Shown piece after piece: positions 1 through 6,818 of a stretch of DNA of 16,919 nt. Position 1 is the stretch's first letter. Each line of letters starts with the position of its first letter. Source of the DNA: Methanobacteriota archaeon. Its GTDB lineage: Archaea > JACRDV01. Below the pieces are notes generated by a model. It saw nothing but the letters and a program-made list of their open reading frames with translations, was not told the origin of the DNA and searched no databases. The translations under genes were made by a program, and so were the position numbers. The DNA lies in assembly GCA_024860865.1 (NCBI GenBank), contig JACRDV010000095.1, forward strand, positions 1-16,919, in the 5' to 3' direction.

Positions 1-960
1 GAAAAATTGAACGCAAGCATCATGGGTTGGTCAAGAGCAGCTAAAGAGGATGTAAATGCTGTTATAGAGTCTGAGGCAGATGCTATAGCAATTTCTATTG
101 CGACTTCTGATATTCATTTGCAATATAAGCTAAGAATGACTAGAGAGGAAGTAATTGAAAAAGCACTATCGATGGTAGAATATGCAAAATCACATGGATT
201 ATATATTTCATTAAATGCTGAAGATGCAACTAGAACTGATTTTGCTTTCTTAAGGGAGTTTGCAACAAAAGGGAAAGAGGCTAAGGCAGATAGATTTAGG
301 TTATGCGATACTTTAGGAGTCTTAGTTCCAGTCTCTAGCAGATACCTCACTAAAAGGATAATTGATGAAGTCCGCATACCAGTAGAGATTCATGCTCATA
401 ATGACTATGGCTTGGCTGTTGCGAATACATTAGCAGCGTTTGAGGCAGGAGCTGAGTGGGCTTCAACAACTGTTAATGGACTTGGTGAAAGAGCTGGCAA
501 TGCATCCTTAGAAAGTGTTCTAATGAGTTTGATTAAGCTTTACAATTTAGATGTATCTTTTAAAATAACTAAAATTTGTGAGCTCTCAAACTATGTGGAA
601 AAAGCTTCAGGAATTCCTGTGCCTGTAATTGAAGCAATAGTTGGGAAGCATGTTTTTACTCACGAATCCGGTATACACGTAGATGGTGTGCTAAAATTTC
701 CATATACATACGAGTCCTTTCTGCCTGATGAGATAGGGAGAAGTAGAAGTATTGTAATTGGAAAGCACTCTGGGAAGCACGCTGTATGGGCTAAACTAAA
801 TGAATTAGGAATCAGTGTAGACAAAAGTGAGTTAATTAAGATAGTTGAAGTAGTTAAACACCGCTCTGAAGAGAGAAAAAGAGCAATAACAGATGAAGAA
901 CTGAAAGAGATAGCTCGAGAGATTATCGAACAAACAAAGAAAGAGAGCGAGTCTGAGTGA
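1..960 (+). CDS. Homocitrate synthase / 2-isopropylmalate synthase family protein, 5'-truncated
   Basis: The reading frame is open from the first base, so the N-terminus lies upstream; 319 residues remain. It belongs to the DRE-TIM (HMGL-like) acyltransferase family, which condenses a 2-oxoacid with acetyl-CoA. Seen: the metal-binding HAHNDYGLAVANT stretch, the NGLGERAGN segment and the ESGIHVDG segment of the C-terminal subdomain, then GKHSGKHAVWAKLNELG. The protein ends about 50 residues after that, with no room for the roughly 120-residue LeuA allosteric dimer domain of leucine-feedback-regulated isopropylmalate synthases. That favours a homocitrate-synthase-like enzyme (NifV/AksA/HCS type), although some archaeal leucine enzymes may also be short. 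The next gene starts 4 bases after the stop, so it is first in view of a four-gene operon. The N-terminal residues that bind the 2-oxoacid are not visible, so the substrate is unresolved. Confidence 0.9.
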   Translation, partial: EKLNASIMGWSRAAKEDVNAVIESEADAIAISIATSDIHLQYKLRMTREEVIEKALSMVEYAKSHGLYISLNAEDATRTDFAFLREFATKGKEAKADRFRLCDTLGVLVPVSSRYLTKRIIDEVRIPVEIHAHNDYGLAVANTLAAFEAGAEWASTTVNGLGERAGNASLESVLMSLIKLYNLDVSFKITKICELSNYVEKASGIPVPVIEAIVGKHVFTHESGIHVDGVLKFPYTYESFLPDEIGRSRSIVIGKHSGKHAVWAKLNELGISVDKSELIKIVEVVKHRSEERKRAITDEELKEIAREIIEQTKKESESE

Positions 961-963
961 GGC

Positions 964-2217
964 ATGGGCAAAACCATCGCAGAAAAAATTCTAAGTGAGC
1001 ATTCCAACAAAGATGCTTATGCCAATGATATAGTTGTGGCTAATATTGATATTGCATTTGTGCAAGATGGAACTGGGCCTCTTACAATTCAAGAATTGCA
1101 AAAACTTGGTAAAGAAGAAGTTTTTAATTCCAATAGAACTATGTTATTTATTGATCATGCGGCACCAAGTCCTCGAGAAGAGCTCTCAAATGCGCACTCA
1201 ATTTTAAGAAATTTTGCTAAAAAAACTGGCGTTAGGTTGTATGAAATAGGTGCTGGGATCAGCCATCAAATTTTAATTGAAGATCACGTGAACCCTGGGG
1301 AAGTTATAGTCGGAGCCGATTCGCACACTTGTACATCAGGTGCGATGGGAGCGTTTGCAACTGGAATGGGATCAACTGACATAGCTATTGCAATGGCATT
1401 GGGCAAAACATGGTTTAGAGTTCCAGAAACTTTTAGGATAAATATTGATGGAAAACTATCCAGAGGAGTTTACTCAAAAGACTTGATGTTACATTTCATT
1501 GGAATTATTAAAGCTGATGGCGCTACTTACAAGTCATTAGAGTTTGCTGGCGAAACGATAGAGAACATGATAATGTCTGAAAGACTTACTCTAGCGAATA
1601 TGGCGGTAGAGACCGGAGCAAAGACTGGGTTAATTGCTTCGGATAAAAAAACCAAACAATTCCTGGAACAGCAAGGGCGGGGTAATAGATTTAAAACAAT
1701 AAGATCAGATGAGGATGCTATTTATGAGCGCAATATCGATATAGATGCTTCAAATATTGTGCCCATGGTTTCAGCACCCTATGCTGTAGATAACGTTAAG
1801 ACAGTTGAAAAAGTTACTGGCATAAAAGTAGACCAAGTCTTTATAGGAACATGTACGAATGGTCGCTTAGAGGATTTGCGAGTTGTGGCTGAATATTTAA
1901 AAGGGAAGAAAAAGCATGTTGATACCCGCTTGATCGTTGCACCGGCCTCTCGGACAGTGTATTTTCAGGCAATAAAAGAGGGTATTATCCAAATTTTAGT
2001 CGAAGCAGGGGCTTTAATTTTCCCCCCTGGATGTGGAGCATGTGTTGGGATCCACGGGGGTATCCTTGGAAATAACGAAGTCTGTCTGTCAACACAAAAT
2101 CGTAACTTCAAAGGAAGAATGGGCAATCCTAGAGGAGAAATTTATTTGTGCTCACCAGCAACTGCTGCAATCTCAGCAATTAAGGGTGAGATTACGGATC
2201 CAAGGGAGAGAATATGA
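964..2217 (+). CDS. Aconitase-family 3-isopropylmalate dehydratase / homoaconitase, large subunit
   Basis: At 417 residues it has the usual length of the stand-alone large subunit (LeuC/HACN type). It would bind a 4Fe-4S cluster and isomerise the synthase product by dehydration and rehydration. Seen: the three cluster cysteines C297 (in FIGTCTNGR), C357 and C360 (in PPGCGACVG), the GADSHTCTSGAMGAFATGMGSTD segment and the APASR stretch. The ATG sits 4 bases after the upstream stop and the sequence GAGTGAGG just before it can act as ribosome binding site. Its stop overlaps the small-subunit start by ATGA, indicating translational coupling. Large subunits of isopropylmalate isomerase and homoaconitase are too alike to separate by eye; the small subunit carries the discriminating loop. 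Confidence 0.93.
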   Translation: MGKTIAEKILSEHSNKDAYANDIVVANIDIAFVQDGTGPLTIQELQKLGKEEVFNSNRTMLFIDHAAPSPREELSNAHSILRNFAKKTGVRLYEIGAGISHQILIEDHVNPGEVIVGADSHTCTSGAMGAFATGMGSTDIAIAMALGKTWFRVPETFRINIDGKLSRGVYSKDLMLHFIGIIKADGATYKSLEFAGETIENMIMSERLTLANMAVETGAKTGLIASDKKTKQFLEQQGRGNRFKTIRSDEDAIYERNIDIDASNIVPMVSAPYAVDNVKTVEKVTGIKVDQVFIGTCTNGRLEDLRVVAEYLKGKKKHVDTRLIVAPASRTVYFQAIKEGIIQILVEAGALIFPPGCGACVGIHGGILGNNEVCLSTQNRNFKGRMGNPRGEIYLCSPATAAISAIKGEITDPRERI

Positions 2218-2714
2218 AACTTATAGGCAAAGCACTGAAATTCGAAGATAACATAAGCACGGATTTGATTATTCCTGGGCGTTATTTTCATTTGCGAACA
2301 GATCTTCAGGAACTAGCTAAGCACGTTTTAGAGGATGCTGATCCAGACCTCGCTAAAAAAGTTCAAAAAGGAGATTTTGTTGTAGCTGGCAAGAACTTTG
2401 GAATGGGTTCGAGCAGAGAACATGCTGCAATAGTAATCAAGCTTACAGGAGTTAGTGCAGTTTTAGCAAAATCTTTTGCTAGAATTTTTTACAGAAATGC
2501 TGTAAATATTGGTTTGCCAGTTTTGGAATTAGATACAAATGGAATTGATGAAGGTAATGAGCTTGAAGTAGACCTCTCTAGAGGTATAGTTTTTAATAAA
2601 ACTAAAAAGTTTGAGATGAGAGTGAAGCCATTGCCTAAGGTAATGGTCAATATACTAGAAGATGGCGGATTAGTAGCGCATATCAAAAAACATAGAGATT
2701 TCAAGTTAGATTGA
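2214..2714 (+). CDS. Aconitase-family dehydratase, small subunit (homoaconitase / isopropylmalate isomerase)
   Basis: The 166-residue protein is the swivelling small subunit that completes the active site of the preceding large subunit. Seen: the N-terminal [15 protein letters not shown] segment and the [13 protein letters not shown] substrate-binding stretch. The start overlaps the large-subunit stop by 4 bases (ATGA), with GGGAGAG upstream. The substrate-recognition loop reads HLRTD at about residues 26-30. In Methanocaldococcus jannaschii the homoaconitase small subunit has an Arg-Thr at this loop where the isopropylmalate isomerase has Val-Tyr; Arg-Thr here therefore points towards a tricarboxylate substrate, but the loop is one residue longer between the conserved Tyr and Leu-Arg-Thr, so the alignment is uncertain. 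Confidence 0.92.
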   Translation: MKLIGKALKFEDNISTDLIIPGRYFHLRTDLQELAKHVLEDADPDLAKKVQKGDFVVAGKNFGMGSSREHAAIVIKLTGVSAVLAKSFARIFYRNAVNIGLPVLELDTNGIDEGNELEVDLSRGIVFNKTKKFEMRVKPLPKVMVNILEDGGLVAHIKKHRDFKLD

Positions 2715-2721
2715 GGATTTT

Positions 2722-3729
2722 ATGGTGCATAATATAACTTTAATCCCTGGTGATGGCATTGGGCCTGAAGTAACAGATGCAGCTGTAAAAGTTTTAGAAG
2801 CAAGTGGAGCAGATATTGAGTTTGAAAGAGTAAAAGCAGGCGAAGCAGCAATAAAGGAATATGGCACGCCTTTGCCTGATGAAGTCCTCCAGTCTATAAA
2901 GAAAAATAAAGTTGCTTTAAAGGGTCCAGTAACCACACCAATTGGTTATGGCTTTCGCAGTGTTAATGTTAGTATTAGACAGGCGCTTAACTTGTATGCA
3001 AATGTAAGGCCTGCTGAATCCTTTGAAGGCGTAAAATCTCGTTATGAAAATGTGAACCTAGTTATCATAAGAGAAAATACAGAAGGTCTTTACTCTGGAA
3101 TTGAACGATTAAAGGACCAGAATACAGCTGAGAGCATAAGAATAATCACAAGAAAGGCTTCCGAGAGGATAGTAAGATTTTCTTTCGAATATGCTATCAG
3201 GGAAGGGCGGAAAAAAGTAACAGCTGTGCACAAGGCGAATATTCTGAAGGTCAGTTGTGGTTTATTTTTAGAGTCAGCTCGTAACATTGCTAAGAATTAT
3301 TCTCAAATTAAGTTTGAAGATTGTCTTGTAGACAATATGGCAATGCAACTTGTAAAGAACCCTGAACTTTATGATGTTATAGTTACAACAAACCTCTTTG
3401 GAGATATATTATCCGATTTGTGCGCCGGGCTAGTTGGTGGCTTGGGTATGGTTCCTTCTGCAAATATTGGGGATGATATTGCAGTTTTTGAGCCAGTTCA
3501 TGGATCAGCCCCAAAATATGCGGGATTAAATAAAGTAAATCCAACAGCAATGATACTTTCTTCAGTTTTAATGTTAAAACATATCGGTGAGAAAGATGTC
3601 GCTATGAAAATTAGGAGTGCTCTAAGACAAGTATTGAGGGAGGGTAAAACAGTAACTTATGACTTGGGTGGAAAAGCTTCTACCACTGAGATGGCTAATG
3701 AAATCATAAAAAAAATAGAAGAGAGTTAA
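2722..3729 (+). CDS. Isocitrate / isopropylmalate / homoisocitrate dehydrogenase family protein
   Basis: A 335-residue NAD(P)-dependent beta-decarboxylating dehydrogenase, the last step of the chain-elongation cycle. Seen: GDGIGPEV at the N-terminus, the substrate loop [10 protein letters not shown] (S80, N82, R86), [18 protein letters not shown], the HKANILK lysine segment, DNMAMQLV, the metal-binding [12 protein letters not shown] and the nucleotide loop [12 protein letters not shown]. The Ser-x-Asn before Arg resembles isocitrate dehydrogenase, in which these residues contact the gamma-carboxylate; isopropylmalate dehydrogenases have a hydrophobic pocket there. The overall sequence also resembles bacterial homoisocitrate dehydrogenase. 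The start is an ATG 7 bases after the small-subunit stop, with GAGG upstream. The exact substrate (isopropylmalate, homoisocitrate or a longer homologue) is inferred, not proven. Confidence 0.92.
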   Translation: MVHNITLIPGDGIGPEVTDAAVKVLEASGADIEFERVKAGEAAIKEYGTPLPDEVLQSIKKNKVALKGPVTTPIGYGFRSVNVSIRQALNLYANVRPAESFEGVKSRYENVNLVIIRENTEGLYSGIERLKDQNTAESIRIITRKASERIVRFSFEYAIREGRKKVTAVHKANILKVSCGLFLESARNIAKNYSQIKFEDCLVDNMAMQLVKNPELYDVIVTTNLFGDILSDLCAGLVGGLGMVPSANIGDDIAVFEPVHGSAPKYAGLNKVNPTAMILSSVLMLKHIGEKDVAMKIRSALRQVLREGKTVTYDLGGKASTTEMANEIIKKIEES

Positions 3730-3768
3730 GTGAAATAAAAACATATGATTTTCAAATAATTAATGGTC

Positions 3769-3775
3769 TTTTTTT
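3769..3775 (+). terminator. T-run after the chain-elongation operon
   Basis: Seven consecutive T follow the last operon gene by about 40 bases in an AT-rich stretch without a strong hairpin. Archaeal transcription can end at such U-tracts without a stem, and a new promoter-like element begins directly afterwards. Confidence 0.4.
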
Positions 3776-3776
3776 A

Positions 3777-3790
3777 CTATAAATTTAAAT
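3777..3790 (+). promoter_or_regulatory. Candidate TATA box for the HIT gene
   Basis: The stretch CTATAAATTTAAAT is TATA-like and lies about 45 bases upstream of the HIT start chosen here. Transcription starting about 25 bases downstream would leave a short leader that includes the GGTGAG ribosome binding site at 3821-3826. Confidence 0.45.
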
Positions 3791-3830
3791 GAGTAACAAT
3801 GAAGGTTAAAACCTGAAAATGGTGAGAGAG

Positions 3831-4268
3831 ATGAAATGCGTATTTTGTAATTTCGAAAAAATAATGAATCAGATATTTTTTGAAACTGAAAATTATTGTT
3901 GTCTGTATAACATAAAACCAGTTCTACCGGGGCATTCTTTAATTATACCGAGAAAACACGTGGAAAGTTTTCTAGATTTCAAGGAAGATGAATTGAAAGA
4001 GATGTTTTTGTTAGTACAAAAAATTGTTAAAGTATTAATGAAAACTTATGGTTCTAATGGATTTAATTTAGGCATACAAGAGGGAGAAAGTGCTGGGCAG
4101 TCAATTCAACATTTTCATATACATCTGCTTCCAAGAAGGACAGGGGATATGGAAGGTGACCCGAGCAAGTGGTTTACTCGATTGTTTGATAATAAAAATT
4201 TACCGATTTTTTCAGAGGAAGACATAAAGAGAAACATCTCAATGATAAAAAAACAATTAAGTGATTAG
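3831..4268 (+). CDS. HIT-family (histidine triad) nucleotide hydrolase/transferase
   Basis: A 145-residue histidine-triad protein, likely a hydrolase of AMP-linked or dinucleoside polyphosphate substrates. Seen: the catalytic triad H94, H96, H98 in the QHFHIHLLPR motif, the upstream EGESAGQ loop, PGHSLIIPRKH and an N-terminal Cys-x-x-Cys (C3, C6), common in HIT proteins as half of a zinc site. An in-frame ATG at 3819 also exists, but the GGTGAG ribosome binding site at 3821-3826 lies inside that extension and at good spacing for 3831, and family members commonly begin MKCVFC, so 3831 is preferred. It stands alone between a T-run/TATA element and a 59-base gap. Physiological substrate unknown. 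Confidence 0.88.
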   Translation: MKCVFCNFEKIMNQIFFETENYCCLYNIKPVLPGHSLIIPRKHVESFLDFKEDELKEMFLLVQKIVKVLMKTYGSNGFNLGIQEGESAGQSIQHFHIHLLPRRTGDMEGDPSKWFTRLFDNKNLPIFSEEDIKRNISMIKKQLSD

Positions 4269-4327
4269 CAATTGTTCAAATAAATCGAAAGCCTAAAAAT
4301 ATTACTAAATATTAATGAGGTTTATAG

Positions 4328-5377
4328 TTGATCCTAACTTTTGAACAAGAAAAGCGAATTATTCAAACTTTATTAAAAAAATTAAACGCTTCAGGCGAAG
4401 AAGCAGGTATTGTAGCTGAAGTTCTTGGTGAAGGGGACCTTAGAGGTTTTGGTTCCCATGGAATTTTAAGATTGCCTTATATCATCCGCGGAATAAAAAG
4501 AGGAACAATTGTTCCGCAATCAAAAATAAAAATTGTTAAAGAAACTCTTGCAACCGCTTTGATCGATGGCAATCATGGATTAGGACACCATGTTGCAGTT
4601 CAAGCTATGAAACTGGCAATTGAAAAAGCAAAAAAGCATGGAATTGGAGCAGTAGGAGTTTTTAATTCAAATCATTTTGGAATAGCAGGTTACTATGCTG
4701 AGATGGCGATTAAGGAGAATTTAATTGGAATTGTTATAACTACTACTGATCCTCTTGTCCATCCTTGGGGCGGAGTTGAACCAATCCTCGGAACCAATGC
4801 TTTAGCGGTTGGAATTCCAGCAGAACCAATTCCAATTCTTATGGACATGGCAACAAGTGTAGCATCACGAGGAAAAATTCTTGAAGCTATGAAAAAAGGG
4901 CAAAAAATTCCGGAGGGTTGGGCTATTGATACTGAAGGCTATCCAACAACTGATCCGGAAAAAGCTGCAAAAGGTGCTCTCAGTCCATTTGGAGGAGTTA
5001 AAGGATATGCTTTAAGTTTTATCCTTGAAATTTTAGCAGGGTCTCTTGTTAACGCAGCCGTTGGCAAAGAAGTTCATGGGACTCTGGAGCCAAAGAGTTT
5101 CTGCACTAAAGGAGACTTTATGATTGCATTGGATCCTCAAGCGTATACCCTAGTTGAAGAATTTAAGTCGCGGGTAAAGAATTTCATAGTAGAATTAAAG
5201 ACTTCAAAGAAAGCACCTGGGTTTAACGAAATTTTGGTCCCTGGCGAACCAGAATTTAGAACTAGAGAAAAGCGATTGAAGGAAGGTATTCCAATTGCTG
5301 ATGAGGTTTGGAATGAGCTGAAACAGATTTCTCAAGAATTAGGAATAGATTTGAATTATTTGAAAGATTTGGGATGA
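4328..5377 (+). CDS. LDH2/MDH2-family NAD(P)-dependent 2-hydroxyacid dehydrogenase (malate/lactate/sulfolactate type)
   Basis: A 349-residue member of the LDH2/malate dehydrogenase family, which is unrelated to classical Rossmann-fold lactate dehydrogenases and oxidises L-2-hydroxycarboxylates with NAD(P). Seen: GFGSHGILRLP (S43, H44), DGNHGLGHH, FNSNHFGIAGYYAEMA (H116), TTDPLVHPWGG, LGTNALAVGIPA and PILMDMATS, plus the GGVKGYALSFILE segment. The start is a TTG with GAGGT about 8 bases upstream; no better ATG exists nearby. Archaeal relatives include malate dehydrogenases and ComC, the sulfolactate dehydrogenase of coenzyme M synthesis; the sequence does not separate these. Its place after the chain-elongation operon and HIT gene is suggestive only, since a gap of 59 bases separates it from HIT. 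Confidence 0.88.
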   Translation: MILTFEQEKRIIQTLLKKLNASGEEAGIVAEVLGEGDLRGFGSHGILRLPYIIRGIKRGTIVPQSKIKIVKETLATALIDGNHGLGHHVAVQAMKLAIEKAKKHGIGAVGVFNSNHFGIAGYYAEMAIKENLIGIVITTTDPLVHPWGGVEPILGTNALAVGIPAEPIPILMDMATSVASRGKILEAMKKGQKIPEGWAIDTEGYPTTDPEKAAKGALSPFGGVKGYALSFILEILAGSLVNAAVGKEVHGTLEPKSFCTKGDFMIALDPQAYTLVEEFKSRVKNFIVELKTSKKAPGFNEILVPGEPEFRTREKRLKEGIPIADEVWNELKQISQELGIDLNYLKDLG

Positions 5378-5450
5378 ATTTTATTGATTCTGATTATATT
5401 CTGAAATTGGTATTGCACCAACAAAAAAGGGGCAATGATTTTGTAATCCC

Positions 5451-5468
5451 AAAACCTTTATCCTTTTA
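5451..5468 (+). promoter_or_regulatory. Archaeal BRE/TATA promoter for a leaderless MNT-HEPN transcript
   Basis: AAAACC followed by TTTATCCTTTTA has the look of a purine-rich BRE plus TATA box. Its centre lies about 24 bases before the MNT ATG at 5485, the spacing expected between TATA box and transcription start in archaea, and no ribosome binding site precedes that ATG. A leaderless mRNA is the simple reading. Confidence 0.5.
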
Positions 5469-5484
5469 AACCTAAGATAACACC

Positions 5485-5877
5485 ATGAAATCAAATTTTA
5501 CGATGAAAAATACGGACCCGCTCAAAAAACTTGTATCTAAGGCAGAGAAAGATAGGGATGTCTTAGCTGTTGTCATATACGGTAGCTACGCGAGGGGTGA
5601 GAAATACAGGGATATCGACGTATGCCTTGTACTTGACCCACGAGTTCATGCAAATGCTTTTGAGAAGCGGCTTGGGTATTCGGGTCATAGAAATATAGAT
5701 GTCAATATTTTTCAGGCGCTGCCTCTTTACATACAAAAAAGAATCCTCCAAGAAGGAATTGTAGCGCTTTGTAAAGATGAAGATGCCTTATACGACATAG
5801 CTATAAAAGCTGTAAAGGAGTTCGAGCTCTTTAAACCAAAATATGAGCTTTACCTTGAAGGTGTAGCTAATGGATAA
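5485..5877 (+). CDS. mntA: MNT-domain nucleotidyltransferase, antitoxin of a HEPN/MNT pair
   Basis: A 130-residue minimal nucleotidyltransferase. Seen: the GSYARG motif (G33, S34) followed by the metal-binding pair D43 and D45 in DIDV, and a possible third acid D72 in NIDV. In characterised MntA-HepT systems the nucleotidyltransferase neutralises the HEPN RNase by AMPylating a tyrosine next to its active site; the partner gene here carries that tyrosine. It overlaps the HEPN gene by 8 bases, in the canonical order. A second in-frame ATG at 5503 is possible, but the promoter spacing favours 5485. The region is more GC-rich than its neighbours, suggesting transfer. Function is inferred from family and partner. 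Confidence 0.88.
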   Translation: MKSNFTMKNTDPLKKLVSKAEKDRDVLAVVIYGSYARGEKYRDIDVCLVLDPRVHANAFEKRLGYSGHRNIDVNIFQALPLYIQKRILQEGIVALCKDEDALYDIAIKAVKEFELFKPKYELYLEGVANG

Positions 5878-6289
5878 AGAGCGCATACTGGCAAAGCTCG
5901 ACGAAATGGAGCAGTATCTTAGCGAGCTGCAAAGTATAATTCCTGATAGCTTCGAGGAATATCAGAGAAGCATCAAGACGAAAAGAGCGACGGAAAGGCT
6001 TCTCCAGATAACCATAGAGGCAGTAATGGATACCTGTGCCCTGCTGGTAAAAGAATTGAAGCTCGGCTTGCCCTCTGCTGAGGAGGAATTTCTTGAAAAG
6101 CTTGAAGGCAAAGTCCTCGAACCTGCTACACTCGAGAATCTCAAAAGAATGAAAAGCTTCAGGAATTTGCTTGTGCACGGCTACGCAAAAATAGACGATG
6201 CTAAGGTTTTTGAAATTCTTGAAGACAGGCTGGGAGATTTTGAAGATTTCAAGGCACAAGTATTGAAATTTCTTAAAATAAAGTCATGA
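5870..6289 (+). CDS. hepT: HEPN-domain RNase toxin (HepT/DUF86-like)
   Basis: A 139-residue all-helical HEPN protein. Seen: the R-x4-H catalytic motif R98-NLLV-H103, followed by G104-Y105, the R-x4-H-x-Y form found in HepT toxins, where the tyrosine is the AMPylation target. Family knowledge says these are metal-independent RNases acting on RNA, including tRNA in some cases. The ATG lies inside the end of the MNT gene (8-base overlap), and its stop overlaps by ATGA the start of a broken Cas4-like gene. Composition is unusual: counting 6001-6120 by hand gives 57 G+C of 120, against 13 of 60 at 13681-13740. All key residues are intact, so the pair is probably still active. Confidence 0.88.
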   Translation: MDKERILAKLDEMEQYLSELQSIIPDSFEEYQRSIKTKRATERLLQITIEAVMDTCALLVKELKLGLPSAEEEFLEKLEGKVLEPATLENLKRMKSFRNLLVHGYAKIDDAKVFEILEDRLGDFEDFKAQVLKFLKIKS

Positions 6290-6541
6290 GCATCATAGGA
6301 GTAATGGTCCAGTACTATAAGGCATGCAAGCGAGAGCTCTAGTTTTTTGCGCCCAGATAAATATGAACTACGACGACGAGAACATTTCCATAGGTAGATT
6401 GACCACGAGAAGAGCTTTTCGAGGGAGAAGAAGAACATAAATCTTGGCGAGGTTGCCTTCGACTTCGTGCGGAAAGAGGGTGACTTGACCATCTTCGAGA
6501 TTAAAAAGTCCAAAAAGCTTGGGAAAAACAAAAATGTTTGA
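6286..6541 (+). pseudogene. Decayed Cas4-like (PD-(D/E)XK, DUF83) exonuclease gene, N-terminal part
   Basis: Joining three frames gives a recognisable Cas4-like start. Frame one (6286-6342) reads MSIIGVMVQYYKACKREL and stops at an amber codon where the family has Trp. The next residues (6343-6351) continue in frame, then one base is missing and the frame from 6354 reads QINMNYDDENISIGR. Another base is missing near 6102-6106 past 6300 (about 6402-6406), and the frame from 6407 reads EKSFSREKKNINLGE, AFDFVRKEGDLTI and FEIKKSKK. These correspond to the Cas4 signatures GRLIHE, the catalytic Asp, and Glu-x-Lys. The sequence ends at 6541, before the family's C-terminal cysteines. The start overlaps the HEPN stop (ATGA), so it was once co-translated with the MNT-HEPN pair. 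No cas1, cas2 or repeat array is visible. Confidence 0.72.
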
Positions 6542-6555
6542 GATGAACTAAGTTA

Positions 6556-6639
6556 ATGCAAAGTATTTTCTCTCGTGGCCGCTACTGTTCCAAATGCGGG
6601 ATGGTTTTGATCTCGCCTGATTCTCTCAAAAATAGCTAA
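6556..6639 (+). other. Short Cys-rich reading frame, probable fragment of a zinc-ribbon or Cas4 C-terminus
   Basis: A 27-codon frame starting at ATG contains GRYCSKCGMVL, a Cys-x-x-Cys-Gly knuckle. Two readings are possible. It may be the zinc-ribbon tail seen at the end of many archaeal tyrosine recombinases, which would fit the adjacent tRNA-like remnant. Alternatively it may be the C-terminal cysteine cluster of the decayed Cas4-like gene, joined after an internal deletion. It is too short to assign and is not proposed as an expressed gene. Confidence 0.3.
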
Positions 6640-6667
6640 AAAAAAGGCTTGGTTTATTTAAGATTAG

Positions 6668-6736
6668 TGGTGGGGCCCGCCGAGATTTGAACTCAAGTTC
6701 TGGTTATAATCCCTGGCGACCCAGACCCTTGGCTAC
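6668..6736 (-). pseudogene. Degenerate tRNA-like remnant lacking the 5' acceptor strand
   Basis: On the minus strand the T arm is clear: stem TTGAG, loop TTCAAAT, stem CTCGG (three Watson-Crick and two G-U pairs), followed by an acceptor-like CGGGCCC and CACCA. The 5' partner GGGCCCG is absent; the sequence before GTAGCCAAG reads AAGAAAT. The 3' end has one base too many before ACCA, and I find no orthodox anticodon arm: TCTGG and CCAGA can pair but enclose 17 bases. A functional tRNA is therefore unlikely. A 3' tRNA fragment next to accessory genes is what integration at a tRNA gene can leave behind. An intron-bearing or split tRNA is the alternative. Confidence 0.42.
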
Positions 6737-6818
6737 ATTTCTTGGATGGCTTATATAACTGAGCCAATTGTTGAAAGAGACCAGTTGAGAGCCAACCACA
6801 AAGAGACTAAAGAGGAAG
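6737..6818. other. Non-coding remainder between tRNA-like remnant and hxlB
   Basis: Together with the Cas4 remnant, the Cys-rich fragment and the tRNA-like remnant, this completes a stretch of over 500 bases (6290-6818) without an intact gene. The only structure seen here is a short inverted repeat, GGCT/AGCC on the minus strand (about 6747-6764), which may be a leftover of the tRNA region. Confidence 0.3.

Noticed and set aside
114-377. Antisense open frame inside the synthase gene, and similar frames opposite other genes (660-1010, 2489-2936, 3090-3287).
   Set aside because: They lie within confidently assigned enzymes, have no ribosome binding site or recognisable motif, and read as shadows of the sense frames.
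2033-2251. 72-codon plus-strand frame overlapping the dehydratase subunits.
   Set aside because: It is an alternate frame over the cluster cysteines and the leuC/leuD-type junction, both explained by the real genes.
6181-6531. 116-codon minus-strand frame over the HEPN end and Cas4 remnant.
   Set aside because: The sense strand gives meaningful Cas4-like motifs when frames are joined; the antisense product is low-complexity and motif-free.
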